A stretch of 64,000 nucleotides of DNA from Rhabdornis inornatus (taxonomy: Eukaryota; Chordata; Aves; Passeriformes; Rhabdornithidae): contig VWZS01010170.1 of NCBI GenBank assembly GCA_013397075.1, positions 310,001-374,000 of the forward strand, in the 5' to 3' direction. A program made the position numbers and the translations under genes. The notes beneath the pieces were generated by a model. It was not told where the DNA came from. It ran no database searches and saw only the letters and a list, made by a program, of their open reading frames with translations. Below are positions 1-11,200 of the stretch, piece after piece; the stretch's first letter is position 1, and each line of letters opens with the position of its first letter.

Positions 1-1554
1 TCCACACACTTAAATATTGATGTGCACTCAGAAAAGCTCTGGGGTGATACCATCTAGCTCCTCGGGTGGGAACCTTGAACTTGTGGAAGTAGCTTACTCA
101 CATATTAGTCCTATGCTCACAGGCAGTAGAGATGCAGTTGAGTCAGGTCTGGTGAGATCTGTGCTGCTTATTGTACTCTGAGGACACCAGAGTACTGGGA
201 AGGCCATGAGCCTCCTTTCCCTCACGCTGTTAAAACAAAAGCAAAGCAAATGATCACTCTGAGTGCTGGAGGACTGCACAGGAAAAGATCAGATTCTCCT
301 TTCTGAGACAACAGCAAACATCTCGCATACATGTTCATTTGAAAATTATGCTTTTTGGGGACATAAAGTTGTTGGTATGTGACACACCTCACAGTTGTAG
401 GTTGGTGACATCTGGAAGAGGGAGGGGAAACATCAGACAATGACTGTGGGCAGCCACATTTTCCCAGCATTGTTACAGCAATCTCAGCTACAGCATCCTT
501 ATCCACCTTCCAAACTTTCCTGTCTCCTGCTCCCCACTTACCAAGAGAAATAAGAATCCAACTTCCACAGAAATGAGGGGCTTTTACTCTAATTAGGCAG
601 CAGTGCCAGATGTGACAGGTTAGGAGAGCCACCTAGCAAAAAAGCATATGGTGGCCTTGGACCACTACCAGACAATGACAGCACATCTGGTCACCACTTT
701 ATAAACTGCAGATGTCTGAAGAAACATGGACTTTCCATAGCATTTACAGCTGACTCCTGCACACAGCTGCTTATCCGTCACCAGCTCTGACTTGGTTTTG
801 AGTCAGATATGGCAAGACAATGGCTCAGAGAACAAGTACCATGTCATTAATAATGACTGGAAAAATTACTGTGCTTGAGTCATGTTCCTGAATGTGTTGC
901 AAGAGCAAATGAAGAGCTCCTACTGCCTCCACAATCTTTCTCTCTTCATAAACTCACTTCATTTATTGTTCTTTCCTCAAAAACTCGGCTCAAAAATACA
1001 GTTTTAGGGTGAACAAATCAACCTCTATTGGGAACAGTCACTAGCAATCTGGCAATGCTCAGGTGTCTTTTCAGTTTAAGGAAGAGAAAAGACCAAGTAT
1101 GCATGAAAAAATACACGGCTTTTATATCTGGATCCCCATGCATTTGAGAAAACTATGTCTACTTAGGTAATTTATGTTTTTGACAACATAACTGATGGCT
1201 GGCATGTAGAAGATTACAGCTGATGGCTGTGTAGTAACAATTCTAATAGCAGACCTTTCCATCCTACTCTTCCTGCTCACTGAGCAGTAGGAGTTTGGGG
1301 GTAAGGACATTCCAGAAGACAAGCAGCACCCTCTGTACTGAAGGGTCATACTGACATTCAAGTTAACCTGTGGTTAGGCTCTGCATGAAAAGACAGTAAC
1401 CTTGTGAAGCTGCACAGCCTATTCCACTGTGTGGATCCAACTGATGGAAGCCCATCAAGCTTGAACTTCTTCATGTACAAACCAAGCTACACAAGATGTC
1501 ACAAGTGTGAATAGTGTAGTTTACAGACATAATCTGGAGCATTATCGCAACATC

Positions 1555-2090
1555 CTCAAAGCAGGTACCACCACGTGATCAGACCACAGTGTAAGAATTT
1601 TATCCAGTCTAGTCTTGAAAATACTCAAGGATGCAAAACTTTTCTAGGCAACCTGTTCCATTTCCTGACTGCCCCTATGGTGAAAGAACTTTTCCTTCTA
1701 TCTTGTTGGAACTTCCATTTCAGTTCTCACAATTGTTTGTCAGCCTCTTATCATGCATATCCATGAATCACTCAATTTCCTCAGTTCACCTCCTTGTAGG
1801 TACTGGAAAACTGCCATTAGGTTGCACCAAAGCCTTCACTTTTCCAGGTTAAAATGAGCCAGATTTCCACTGTCACGCCATCTGGTTTCTGTGTTGTAAC
1901 CATCTGACCATCTTGGTGGCCTTCAGCTGAACTTCCTCAAGCTTATAAATATTTTTTCCAATACCAGGGGAGGCCAAAACTAAATGCACTATTCCAGATG
2001 TGGTTGAATGAGTGTAGAGCAAAGGTGGATTAAATGCTTTCCTCAGCCCTCTGGCTGTGCTTGTGGTAGTGCAGCTCAGTATGCTGGTAA
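1555..2090 (-). mobile_element. Old, degraded CR1-like LINE fragment (antisense)
   Basis: On the plus strand, phrases such as CTAGTCTTGAAAATACTCAA, CAACCTGTTCCATTTCCTGA and ACTATTCCAGATGTGGTTGA follow the order of the reverse complement of a CR1 3' region. Divergence is high, and no reading frame survives. The boundaries are approximate. Confidence 0.65.
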
Positions 2091-3050
2091 CAATCACCTC
2101 TACTACCGTGAGCTGAGTATACAGTCAAAAAACACAGTATTTTACTGCTTCCTACAGTTAAATGGCTTCTGGAACATTGGGTCCTCTACTGGATCACACA
2201 GGTTAATCAGGCCATCTCCTATGATTTAAAGTAAAATTTAAATTTGCTTTTTTTTTTTTGTAATTTCAAGTTGGTTCTTCACACTGTATGTCAGCATATT
2301 GCGGTGCTTTCCTTTTCCTTGAAAGATAACTATTTATTGTCAAGAATGTGCTTTTTTTACTTTTATGCTGTGACTAAGAGCTATATGCACTCTAGGACAC
2401 ATATTAATGATCCATTAACATATTGTTCACTTGTTTAAAATTACTCAGTCTAATGTTTTGTTTCTTTCTGCACACCTGAGTTAATACATACCCTGGAGTG
2501 CTTTCCTGCTTGGTTACAGCACTCTCTACTACAAAAACTGGAACTTGATTGCATCCATATATTAATCACAGTGGATGTTTACATAGTATGACTTCACTTA
2601 ATAGCGTAATGATGAAGAAGCCGGATGTACATAACTGTCTGGCTGAATGCCTGACTCAGTGAAAAAGGAAGGCTTTCCATTTTTACATTTCCACAGAGGG
2701 CCAAAGAAATCACAGAAATGCTGGACATATTTTTTTAGATTGTTTGATCTATCTTTCCCCACAATATATGGGAATGCTTTGCTGGATCATATATATGTAT
2801 TTCAGAGAGTGGTTTTTGTTAATCTCCTAAGTAGCAAATAATTTCTGTCTTTAATGAATTGCATTAAAAGGTGAAGTGCTTAGTGGCAGGAACTCATGTA
2901 AAAGCACGATTAATCACCCTGAGGTTTTTGGCTCCAGTAGGCAGCTCCTTTAAGCTACTTCAGAGTTACTTCAGAGGGCTTCCTCCTTCCATTTAAGCTT
3001 TCTTTTGTTCTCCTCTTGCAGGACTTCTCAATGTTCAGTTTTGGGTGGCT

Positions 3051-3161
3051 CTGTTTTTTTTGGGTTTTGGGGTTTTTTTTTGTTTGTTTTGCTTGTTTTT
3101 TTGTTGTTTGTTTGTTTTTTTCTGTGTTTTTTTGTTTGTTTTGTTTTGGTTTGTTTTTTTT
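3051..3161 (+). repeat. T/G-rich low-complexity tract
   Basis: About 110 bp is made almost only of T runs broken by G or GG/GGG (TTTTGGGGTTTTTT, TTGTTTGTTTG). Open frames across it are artefacts of low complexity. Confidence 0.9.
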
Positions 3162-4194
3162 AATAAATGGATGTATTTATTTATAATTTCTGTCAGGGAT
3201 ATGTTCTTTCGTTATTCAGGTAAAAAAAAATGAGGCTTAGTGTTTCTGAATATATCACCCAGATGAATTACCATCACTCAGCCAAGAATCACTTTACAGC
3301 TATACTTCAAGGTCTTGTTTCTGCAATCTCCACTTTTCATGTTCTTATTGTGGTAAGGAAGTGGGATCATTTACGCAGAATTGGGCTGTGAGATGCACAA
3401 GCATATCATGAAAGATGGAAAAATATTTCCAAGTATGCAACATCAGAAATGGTTACATTTGAAGGACCAGACACTTGGGAGATTAAAAAAGAACTGCTCT
3501 GCAAGTGTTGTATTTTCGAGATCCAGGTAATGACTGGTGTGCTGACTAATACAAATTCTCAGACAGGAAACATGATTAGAGGTATCTCATTTTTCCTTTA
3601 ATATTATTGCATCTTTTGGGTGAGACTGTTTGAGAAAGAGATACAAAACAAAGTTTAAAATGAGAAAAGGCCAGACTCATACAGAGAAAGATCTGATCTG
3701 TTCTGGTGCAAGAGCTGGTTTTAACTCAAATCCCACACAGCTAGTGGGCAATGTTTAGGAAACCAGTATATACACAGATTGTTTTACTGCTCTATGTAGC
3801 AGTGTAAAATAAGGGTTCCTAGAAAACTCCAGTGAAACACAAAATATTACTAAGGATAAGAAACAGAAAAACTGCAACCTGCACATAAAGTGAGTGTCGT
3901 ACAGTCGCTTGGTGACTGTAATTACATCTTTGAACTTCCTAGAGCGTCCCAGTACCATGTTCTACAAAAACATCAAATGAGTAATTTATTCACAGTTATT
4001 GTCTTACACTTGCATGTGGCTCCTTTCTCCCGGAGCGGACTACCCAGACAGAAGGGAAGCAGTACAGAACTTTGTTCTTAGCAATTCAGGGGGAAGATGC
4101 TATTACAGCTTGAACACAGGAATGATCGGAAGAAAACTCTGCCTCTGTTGACAGCTTTGCCCCTGTGGGTGTGAGTGAAATTTTAAAGGCAGGT

Positions 4195-4242
4195 GAATAA
4201 TGTATGAATAATGTATAATAATGTATGTATAATAATGTAATG
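4195..4242. repeat. AT-rich short tandem (TAATGTA-like)
   Basis: Imperfect repeats of AATAATGTATG/ATAATGTAT occur in the intergenic region. This is low-complexity DNA with no coding signal. Confidence 0.75.
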
Positions 4243-5299
4243 TTTCTGATTGAAATCTGAGGTTTTCCAAGCTCTGCAAAAATTAACCTTCCATTGTGCA
4301 TGCTTCCTGTCTGACAGTCACTTTGCTTTGAGGAAGTCTTGTGGCAAATTTCTATTCACTGACTGTATAAAGCATAGCTTTTAAATTAGATTACTGATGT
4401 AAACACTTATTATTACAAATTTAAAATGTGTTATAAAAATTTGTGGGAAAAGTGAAATCTCTATTTTGCAGTGTAGTTTATTATACGGTATATAACACAG
4501 AAGATAAATCTCTTTGTATTCAATTATATTTATTTACCAAAAAAAATATCAATCTCAGAGGATTTTTTCTTTTTTTTTGTATAATGTTCTGATAATCTGG
4601 GATGGAAGATGCAGAGGAAGGAGTAATAAACATTTTTACAAACATTACTAAAATTCTCTACCAATTTCCTTATTTTCTTCCTTTTTAAAATTTGATTTAC
4701 CGCGTAAATTTTAGTTTGTTGCTGCATACTTTCTAGTCTTGGGTGTAACAGAAATAGTTATTTTTCTGTAGTTGCTCAAAAGTTTCTTCTGCTAACATCA
4801 GAATATATATGACTCCAAGAAATGCTATTTGGGTGTTGGTTACTAGATTACCATTCATATTTCATTTTTCTAATGGGTGCACCCATGTTTGCTAGCTCTG
4901 TCTTAATTTTACTTCATTGGCCAGTTCTATTTAATGCCAGAGTGTCCTCTGCTGTACATAGCAAAAATAGCAGTATGTTACAGATTCTTTTATTCGTGGT
5001 GATCAAAAGGCAATGAATAAGAAACTCTGTAGGGATTGGTGCAACTTATTTAAATTTCTCTGTCAAAAGCATTTTTGAAAAATCCTTTCTAGTTCCCTCC
5101 AAATCACTCATGCTATGGATGATTTTGTAAATAGAATTCACATTAAAACCTCCTAACATTCCCACCTCACCCTCACCGAAGTTTTATGTTCAAAGGGAAG
5201 ATTTCACTGAGAACAAATATTAGGAAAATTGCCCAAAAACAACCCACTGGGACACCTTCTCTGAATGTCAGATATGAAATAGGGATAAACCTTGATGAA

Positions 5300-6152
5300 G
5301 TTTTAAAAAACAAAAGCTGTGAGGAGGGGCCAACACCCCAGAGTGCTGTGCAGCTCTTCAGGAGGACCTCAGCAGGTTGGAGACATGGGCAGAGAGGGAC
5401 CTTCTGAAATTCAACAAAGGCAAGTGCAGTGTCCTGCACCTGGGGAGGAATAACTCCAGGCACCAATACAGGCTGGGGGCTGAGCTGTTGGACAGCAGCT
5501 CTGTGGAGAAGGACCTTGGGGTCTGATGGACAACAAGCTGACCATGAGCCAGCAGTGCTCTTGTAGCCAAGAGGCCAATGGTGTCCTGGGGTGCATTAGG
5601 AAGAGCATTTCATTCAGGTGGAGGGAGGTGATCGTGCCCTGGTGAGGCACATCCGGAGTGCCCAGTCTAGTTCTGGGCTCCTCAGTACAAGAAAGACACG
5701 GAGCTCCCAAAGCAGGTCCAGCGGAGGGCAACAAAGGTGATTAAGGGACTGGAGCATCTCTCTTATGAGGAAAGGCTTGGCCTGTTCAGCCTCAAGAAGA
5801 GACAGCTGACAGGGCACCTCATCAATGTCTGTCAGTACCTGAAGGGAGGGTGACAGGAAGACGGATCCAGGCTCTGCTCAGTGGTGCTGAGCAACAGAAT
5901 AAAAGTGAACTGGCAGAAACTGATGCACAGGAAGTTCCATCTGAATATGAGGAAGAACTTCTTTACTGTGCAGGTGCCTGAACAGGGAACAGGGTGCCCA
6001 GGGAGGCTGTGGGGTCTCCCTCCCCGGAGATACTCAAGAAGAATTTGGACACAATCCTGTGCCATGTTTCTGGGATGACCCTGCTTGAGCAGGGAGGTTG
6101 GACCAGATGACCCGCTGGGGTCCCTTCAATCTGACCCATTCTGTGATTCTTT
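5300..6152 (+). mobile_element. CR1 LINE 3' fragment (sense)
   Basis: The sequence follows the CR1 3' portion: CACCTGGGGAGGAATAACTC, ACAAGCTGACCATGAGCCAG, then the 3'UTR ending GACCCATTCTGTGATTCTT. The reverse-transcriptase tail is recognisable but broken by stops and frameshifts. The 5' end is truncated, as is usual for CR1. No target-site duplication was found. Confidence 0.88.
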
Positions 6153-6897
6153 AAAATACTCAACAAATATTTTTGTTCACAACTAGTGTTCTGCTCTTTG
6201 ATGAGGACAAACTGGGTGTGTAAAAGGTTATAGGAATGCTCCATTTTAAGGACGGATAGTTAGCCATTGTCAGGATGTCCTAAGAGTAAGGAGAAAAATG
6301 CATATTTTTCTAATTAATACACATGTAATTTTATAGAAAAATTAAAGATACTGACAGCTGCAGTCATATTCATTAGCTATAGAAACAGAATTCAGGATAG
6401 GCCTGTAGGAGTTAAGGATAGCTATCTGAAATTGTCAGCCAGTTGGTAACATTTAAAGTAAGAAATGATGTCAAGTGTTTTTCAGAATGACAGCAGGGGA
6501 GGCTAGAAATGCTCACATCAAGATTAGGAATGCTACTTATGTTAAGTAGCACAGAGTACCCTCCCTGTTTGGAGAATCCTTGAAAAATGAAGATGATACA
6601 AGAGAAAATCTAGGAAAAAAAAATAAAGGTGAGCAGACAATATTTTTTACTCACTATTTCCAAATTAGCAGAAGTAGCAAGAACGCAATAAAGCTTTAAG
6701 GGAACAGGTTTGAAACAGCAAAGAAGCAGCATTTTTGCACGTAATTTTGTCAGTGAACTGTGGAATTTTGTCACATGACACTGTTAATATCAGCAATCAA
6801 AAATAAAAGAAGACAGCTTTTAAAAATGAGGCCAGACACTTTGGTGGAGTATGCGTCTACCTGCAAATATGAAATACCATACACTCATTGTCACAGT
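6153..6897. other. Intergenic spacer between two CR1 copies
   Basis: AT-rich unique sequence. Nothing recognisable. Confidence 0.6.
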
Positions 6898-7619
6898 AAG
6901 TGCCTGGGGAGGAATAACCCTAAGTACCAGCACTGGAGAGCAGCTCTGCTGGGAAGGACCTGGGAGTCTTGGTGGATGACAAGTTGACAATGAGCCAGCA
7001 GTGCCCTGGTGGCCAGGAGGGCCAGTGGGATCCTGGGGTGCATTGGGAAGAGCGTGGCCAGCAGGTGGAGGGAGTTGATCCTGCCCCTCTGCTCGGCCCT
7101 GGTGAGGCCACATCTGGAGTGCTGTGTCCAGTTCTGGGCTCCTCAGCACAAAGAGAAGGAGGTAATGGAGAGGGTCCAGTGGAAGCCACAAAGATGATGA
7201 GGGGTCTGGAGCATCTCTCTAATGAGGTGAGACTGAGGGAGCTGGGAATGTTTAGTCTGGACAAGAGAAGACTGAAAAGGGATCTCATCAATCCATATAA
7301 ATATCTCAAAAGCAGGTGCCAAGAGGATGGTGTCAAACTCTCTTCGGTGGCACCTGATGACAGGACAAGGAGCAATGACCGTAAACTAAAACACGGGATG
7401 TTCCACCCCAACCTGAGTAAGAACTCCTTTACGTTGAGGGTGGCAGAGCACTGAAACAGGCTGCCCAGGGAGATTGCAGAGTCTCCCTTTCTGGAGACAT
7501 TCCAAACCCACCTGGACACGTTCCCGTCTAACATGTTCCAGGTGACCCTGCCTCAGCAGGTGAGTTCGACTGGATGATCTCCAGAGGTGCCTTCCAAACA
7601 TAACGATTCTGTGATTCTT
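6898..7619 (+). mobile_element. CR1 LINE 3' fragment (sense), second copy
   Basis: The element starts within the pol reading frame. Pieces such as VDDKLTMSQQCPGG and CSALVRPHLECCVQFWAPQH, which occur in different frames, are typical of the CR1 reverse-transcriptase C terminus. The 3'UTR ends at AACGATTCTGTGATTCTT. The frame is interrupted, so the copy is dead. It ends about 0.5 kb upstream of the RPRD1A start codon. Confidence 0.9.
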
Positions 7620-7740
7620 GACCTGCTGGGTGACAGAAACCATTAGGCCTGGGTTGCCTTGTGAGGGAGGTTCTTCCTTGCATTTGCGTTTTTATTTATG
7701 TTATTTCCCAAGGCACGATGCTGATGGGCTGACCCCACCC

Positions 7741-7842
7741 TTGAGGCACTCCATCCTTGAGGCACTCCATCCTTGAGGCACTCCATCCTTGAGGCACTCC
7801 ATCCTTGAGGCACTCCATCCTTGAGGCACTCCATCCTTGAGG
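7741..7842 (+). repeat. 16-bp minisatellite next to the RPRD1A promoter
   Basis: Six identical tandem copies of TTGAGGCACTCCATCC occupy 7741-7836, followed by a decayed partial copy. The array lies between the 3' end of a CR1 element and the CpG island, about 275 bp from the start codon. Perfect identity implies recent expansion and likely length variation. Confidence 0.97.
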
Positions 7843-7900
7843 GAAAGATCCCATTCCCGAGGGGTCCCACCCCAGCGCCCGCCCCGCGGCTCGCGCTCGG

Positions 7901-7909
7901 CCGGAAGTG
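7901..7909 (+). promoter_or_regulatory. ETS/GABP-type motif
   Basis: CCGGAAGTG is an exact match to the ETS-family core. It lies about 200 bp upstream of the RPRD1A start codon inside the CpG island. Confidence 0.6.
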
Positions 7910-7961
7910 AGGGCAGGCGGGGGAGGGGGCGGAGCCGCACGGCTCCCCACGGGCCTCGGCC

Positions 7962-7972
7962 GCCGCCATTTT
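7962..7972 (+). promoter_or_regulatory. YY1-type motif
   Basis: GCCGCCATTTT is the reverse complement of the YY1 consensus AANATGGCGGC. Such sites often lie at or just downstream of transcription starts, so transcription may begin near here (inference). Confidence 0.6.
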
Positions 7973-8112
7973 GTTGGCGCCGGGCGCTGCCGCCGGGACG
8001 GGAAGGGCTGGGAATCGCTCCTCGGCTCCTCCCTCGTCGGGGCCGAGAGGCGGGGACTGATCGCGGCCCGGCCGGGAAGGGACGGAGCGGCGGGGCCCAA
8101 CGTGGCGCAGCG

Positions 8113-8263
8113 ATGTCGGCATTCTCGGAGGCGGCGCTGGAGCGGAAGCTGTCGGAGCTGAGCAACTCGCAGCAGAGCGTGCAGACCCTGAGCTTGTGGC
8201 TCATCCACCACCGCAAGCACTCAGCGCTCATCGTCAGCGTGTGGGAGCGGGAGCTGCGCAAAG
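8113..8263 (+). CDS. RPRD1A: RPRD1A coding exon 1 (residues 1-50, start of CID)
   Basis: The exon runs from the ATG to a GTGAGC donor at 8264 and ends in phase 1. It encodes the first helices of the CID (SVWERELRK at its end). The motif before it reads HSALIVSV, where I recall HSRPIVTV in mammalian RPRD1A, so the Arg-Pro pair is replaced. The exon is GC-rich and sits inside the CpG island. Confidence 0.95.
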
Positions 8264-11200
8264 GTGAGCCCGGAGCCGGGCAGGGCCCGCCGGAGGCGCC
8301 CCGGGGCGGCGAGTCCGGGGAGGAGGAGGCGGCGGCGGTCCCCGCTCCGGAGCGCGGCTGCCCAGGGGAGGGAGGGTGGCGGCCGGGCTGCTCGGCCTGC
8401 GGATCCCGGGAAGCAGGCGGGGAGAGAGGGAGGATAGGCCTGAGCGCCTGGGGAGAACGGAACTGTTGGGGCCAGCGTTAAACGTCGGGTATCCGTGTCT
8501 CGATGACCGTGGGCTGGCAGGTGCTTCTTCTCCCTCTTTTTTTCTTCCACACCGCTCTTTTTCTTCCCATTCTGCCTTCTCTCCGCAATGAGATGTCTCT
8601 GAGGAGGCTGCCTCTTGTGTTTTATCTCCTTTTTTTAAGGAGAAAGGAAAGTGGGAAACCGGAAGGAATCCGGCGAGCGAGGGATTTAGGGCTTTTTGTT
8701 GTTTATGTTAATTACAGGTCTTTCAAGACGGAGCCTTTTTAGGTATTATTTTTCATTGTCTTTAATTATGGTTAGCTGTAATACTGTTTGAATCCCTTGT
8801 TCACTCAGGTTTTCTTGCCAGAAACTGTTCTTGAAGGGCAGATGAGGATGGGAATACACTGAGGGAAGAGCAGTGTAATGTGTCCAGAGTGGTTTTTACT
8901 TCCGGGTTTTCCAGATGGTTAATTCCAGTGTTAACATAATAAAACCGTGAGTTTGTTCAGCTATGTTCAGTGTGAAGACTTAAATGCTAGTGTGGCTTTC
9001 CGTTTAACAGGAACGAACTTGCAGCTGTAGGCAGTGGTTCAGAGAGTGGAAGGGAGAAATGGCATACGAAGGTTTATTTGACCTGACTGGATAATAAATT
9101 GATCTTAAGTTGGTTTCATTTAAGAAGAAGAAAACTCACTTGCTAGAACTCTGCTTTAGTCTATGAAATGATGCTGTTTTCCAGTAGCTTCCTTTGGGGC
9201 CTCACTAATATGTAGATCTTTAGTGGGAAAAATAGAAGAATCAGTCTTTCAGGCTGAGAGGAAAAACAGCACTAAGCCACTACAGGGCTTGTGAAAGAGG
9301 AAGGAATCACTGACTTTTGTGTCATATGGCTACTATGCTTTTGTTTAAAATACTCTTTTTCAGAGATTTATTATCTTTTGAACTTTGAAGTATGAGTTTA
9401 ATTCTTTTTTGTATTGACTGAAGAAAGACTGACTTGGTAGCATATTCCATCATAGGAAGTAAACACCTTTTCTCTCCGTGTTAGTTGCAGGCTTGCTTAT
9501 TTTGTTCCAGGAGCAAATCAGTGGATCTCCCACCTGTGTCTCAAACACATTTCACATTTCTAGGCCTTTTAATCAACCATTCAACATCAAACAATCAACA
9601 CAAATGTTAGGGGTTTTGAGTGATACCAGGAAGGTATCTTAAACTAATTGAAATAGACAGAGAGTTTTGGCTGCTCATCTTAATTAACATGCACAATACT
9701 AGTTCATAGTAACCTGTGATATTAATGGTCAGTCCTTAATTTTAATCTTCCTGTTGTGCTGGTTGACTAACTGGGGAAATGAAATCTTTGAAATCTGGGC
9801 TACATGTCTGAAAGTGGCATTGAGAGGCAAGGATTACAACCTTCTTTTGAGCTTTTCGTGGGAATAGCTGCCATAATTGGATTGCATTTGTTTTGTTTGT
9901 TGTCCTGCTTTTGCCGCTTCAAAGTAAGATTTTGCTGTGACCTCTCTTCGGATACTAACATTCAAGGGTCTGTGGAAAACATGTGAAACTCTACCTTTGC
10001 TAGGAGTAGCTTAGTTGCTTTCAAGGTCTTGACCCTTCTGGGCTTTTAGACCCATGTGAAGTGTTTAATATTGGAAAATAGGAAGCTTCATTTGAAGCTT
10101 CCATAGTTAATATACACAGGATGTATTTTAATTTTCCATCTCTTACAATATCCGAGCTTCATAGATGTTAGCTTGCATTTACCTGATACAAACTTCTGGC
10201 TAATTGCTGCACAGGTTTGTAAGATGGTGCCTAATCCCCAAAGGTGGAAGTAGTGATCTAAGCAGACAGCATTGGAAAGATTAGAGGAAAATAGCTGTTC
10301 TGTGCTGAAGGGAGTGCATAAGCACCACAAAGTAGGATATTGGCAATGAGGCCGTAACTAGAGTAAGTTTTAGGCTCCTGATTTGCCTGTCATCCAAGCC
10401 ATGGAAACATTATTTCTCTCCTGAGAGGAAAATTACCTCTCTTTGGGGAATATGGATATCAAAATTATTGACATTGTCAGCTACTACTGCTAGCCAGTAG
10501 TGTCCTGGAACTGAAAATGGAACCTTCCCTTTCTAGATTTTATTTCTTTTCATTGTATCCCTTTTTTTATTGTCACCCCTGTCTCCAGACCTTCCTTCCA
10601 GCCTACTTACTGCCTTTCAGAGCCATTGTATAACTAGTTGGGTTGAACACAGTACAATGATACTATATAGTTTCTGGGTGCTTTCAGTTTTGGTAAAAGA
10701 TCACTTGTGTCAGATGAGCTTGTACGAGCCTTTCTGAACTTGTCTCTAGCTATTCATAAAGTCCTGAGATCAGAGCTCTTTTCTTTCCTAAATGGTTCTG
10801 ATTCTTTTATTTTTAAATCTGCATATAATTTACACAGCATAAAATGTTAGTGCCTTTCTGTTTATTTGAATTAGTTGGCAGTGGTCAGGTCCCATATTCT
10901 GGTATACCTACGGATCATCAGTTCAGTGCACCTTCATGTACAGGTTTTCTTGAAAAGTGTATACTGCGGAGAATGGTCCTGCTTCAGCTAGATTTCAGAG
11001 GTATGAAATGTAACTCTCAAAGTTACGTAGTTAATTTCTCAGTAGTCATAAGCTTCTTCAGTATTTAAGTAGTTTAGTAGTACTAATTAATTAACTTGTG
11101 GTGTGATTACCTCAGTCATTTTAAAAAGGCAACTGGTGGGCCCATTTAAACCTATGTAATTTTGTGTATCCATAAAGGGAATTGACTTACAGGGTTTATT

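Larger units (their letters stand above)
1..5299. other. Intergenic region upstream of RPRD1A, left part
   Basis: Apart from the old CR1 fragment, the T/G tract and the TAATGTA repeat listed separately, no gene is recognisable. Open frames here are short (136 codons at most), overlap on both strands and resemble no family I know. In human, SLC39A6 lies on this side of RPRD1A, but none of its coding sequence is visible here. Confidence 0.6.
7850..8500 (+). promoter_or_regulatory. RPRD1A: CpG island promoter of RPRD1A
   Basis: The block is GC- and CpG-rich and surrounds the RPRD1A start codon, in sharp contrast to the AT-rich flanks. No TATA box is visible. It contains an ETS/GABP-type CCGGAAGTG (7901-7909), a GC box (about 7925-7932) and a YY1-type GCCGCCATTTT (7962-7972). 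This is the usual make-up of housekeeping TATA-less promoters. The transcription start was not determined. Confidence 0.85.

Noticed and set aside
222..632. A 136-codon minus-strand open frame near the left edge
   Set aside because: There is no recognisable domain, splice context or composition bias. The sequence around it shows no coding pattern.
6920..7534. A 204-codon minus-strand open frame
   Set aside because: It is antisense to a CR1 reverse-transcriptase/3'UTR fragment and is a shadow frame.
7643..8481. Long overlapping frames on both strands around the RPRD1A promoter
   Set aside because: They are produced by the 16-bp minisatellite and the GC-rich island. The real product here is RPRD1A exon 1 from 8113, in its own frame.
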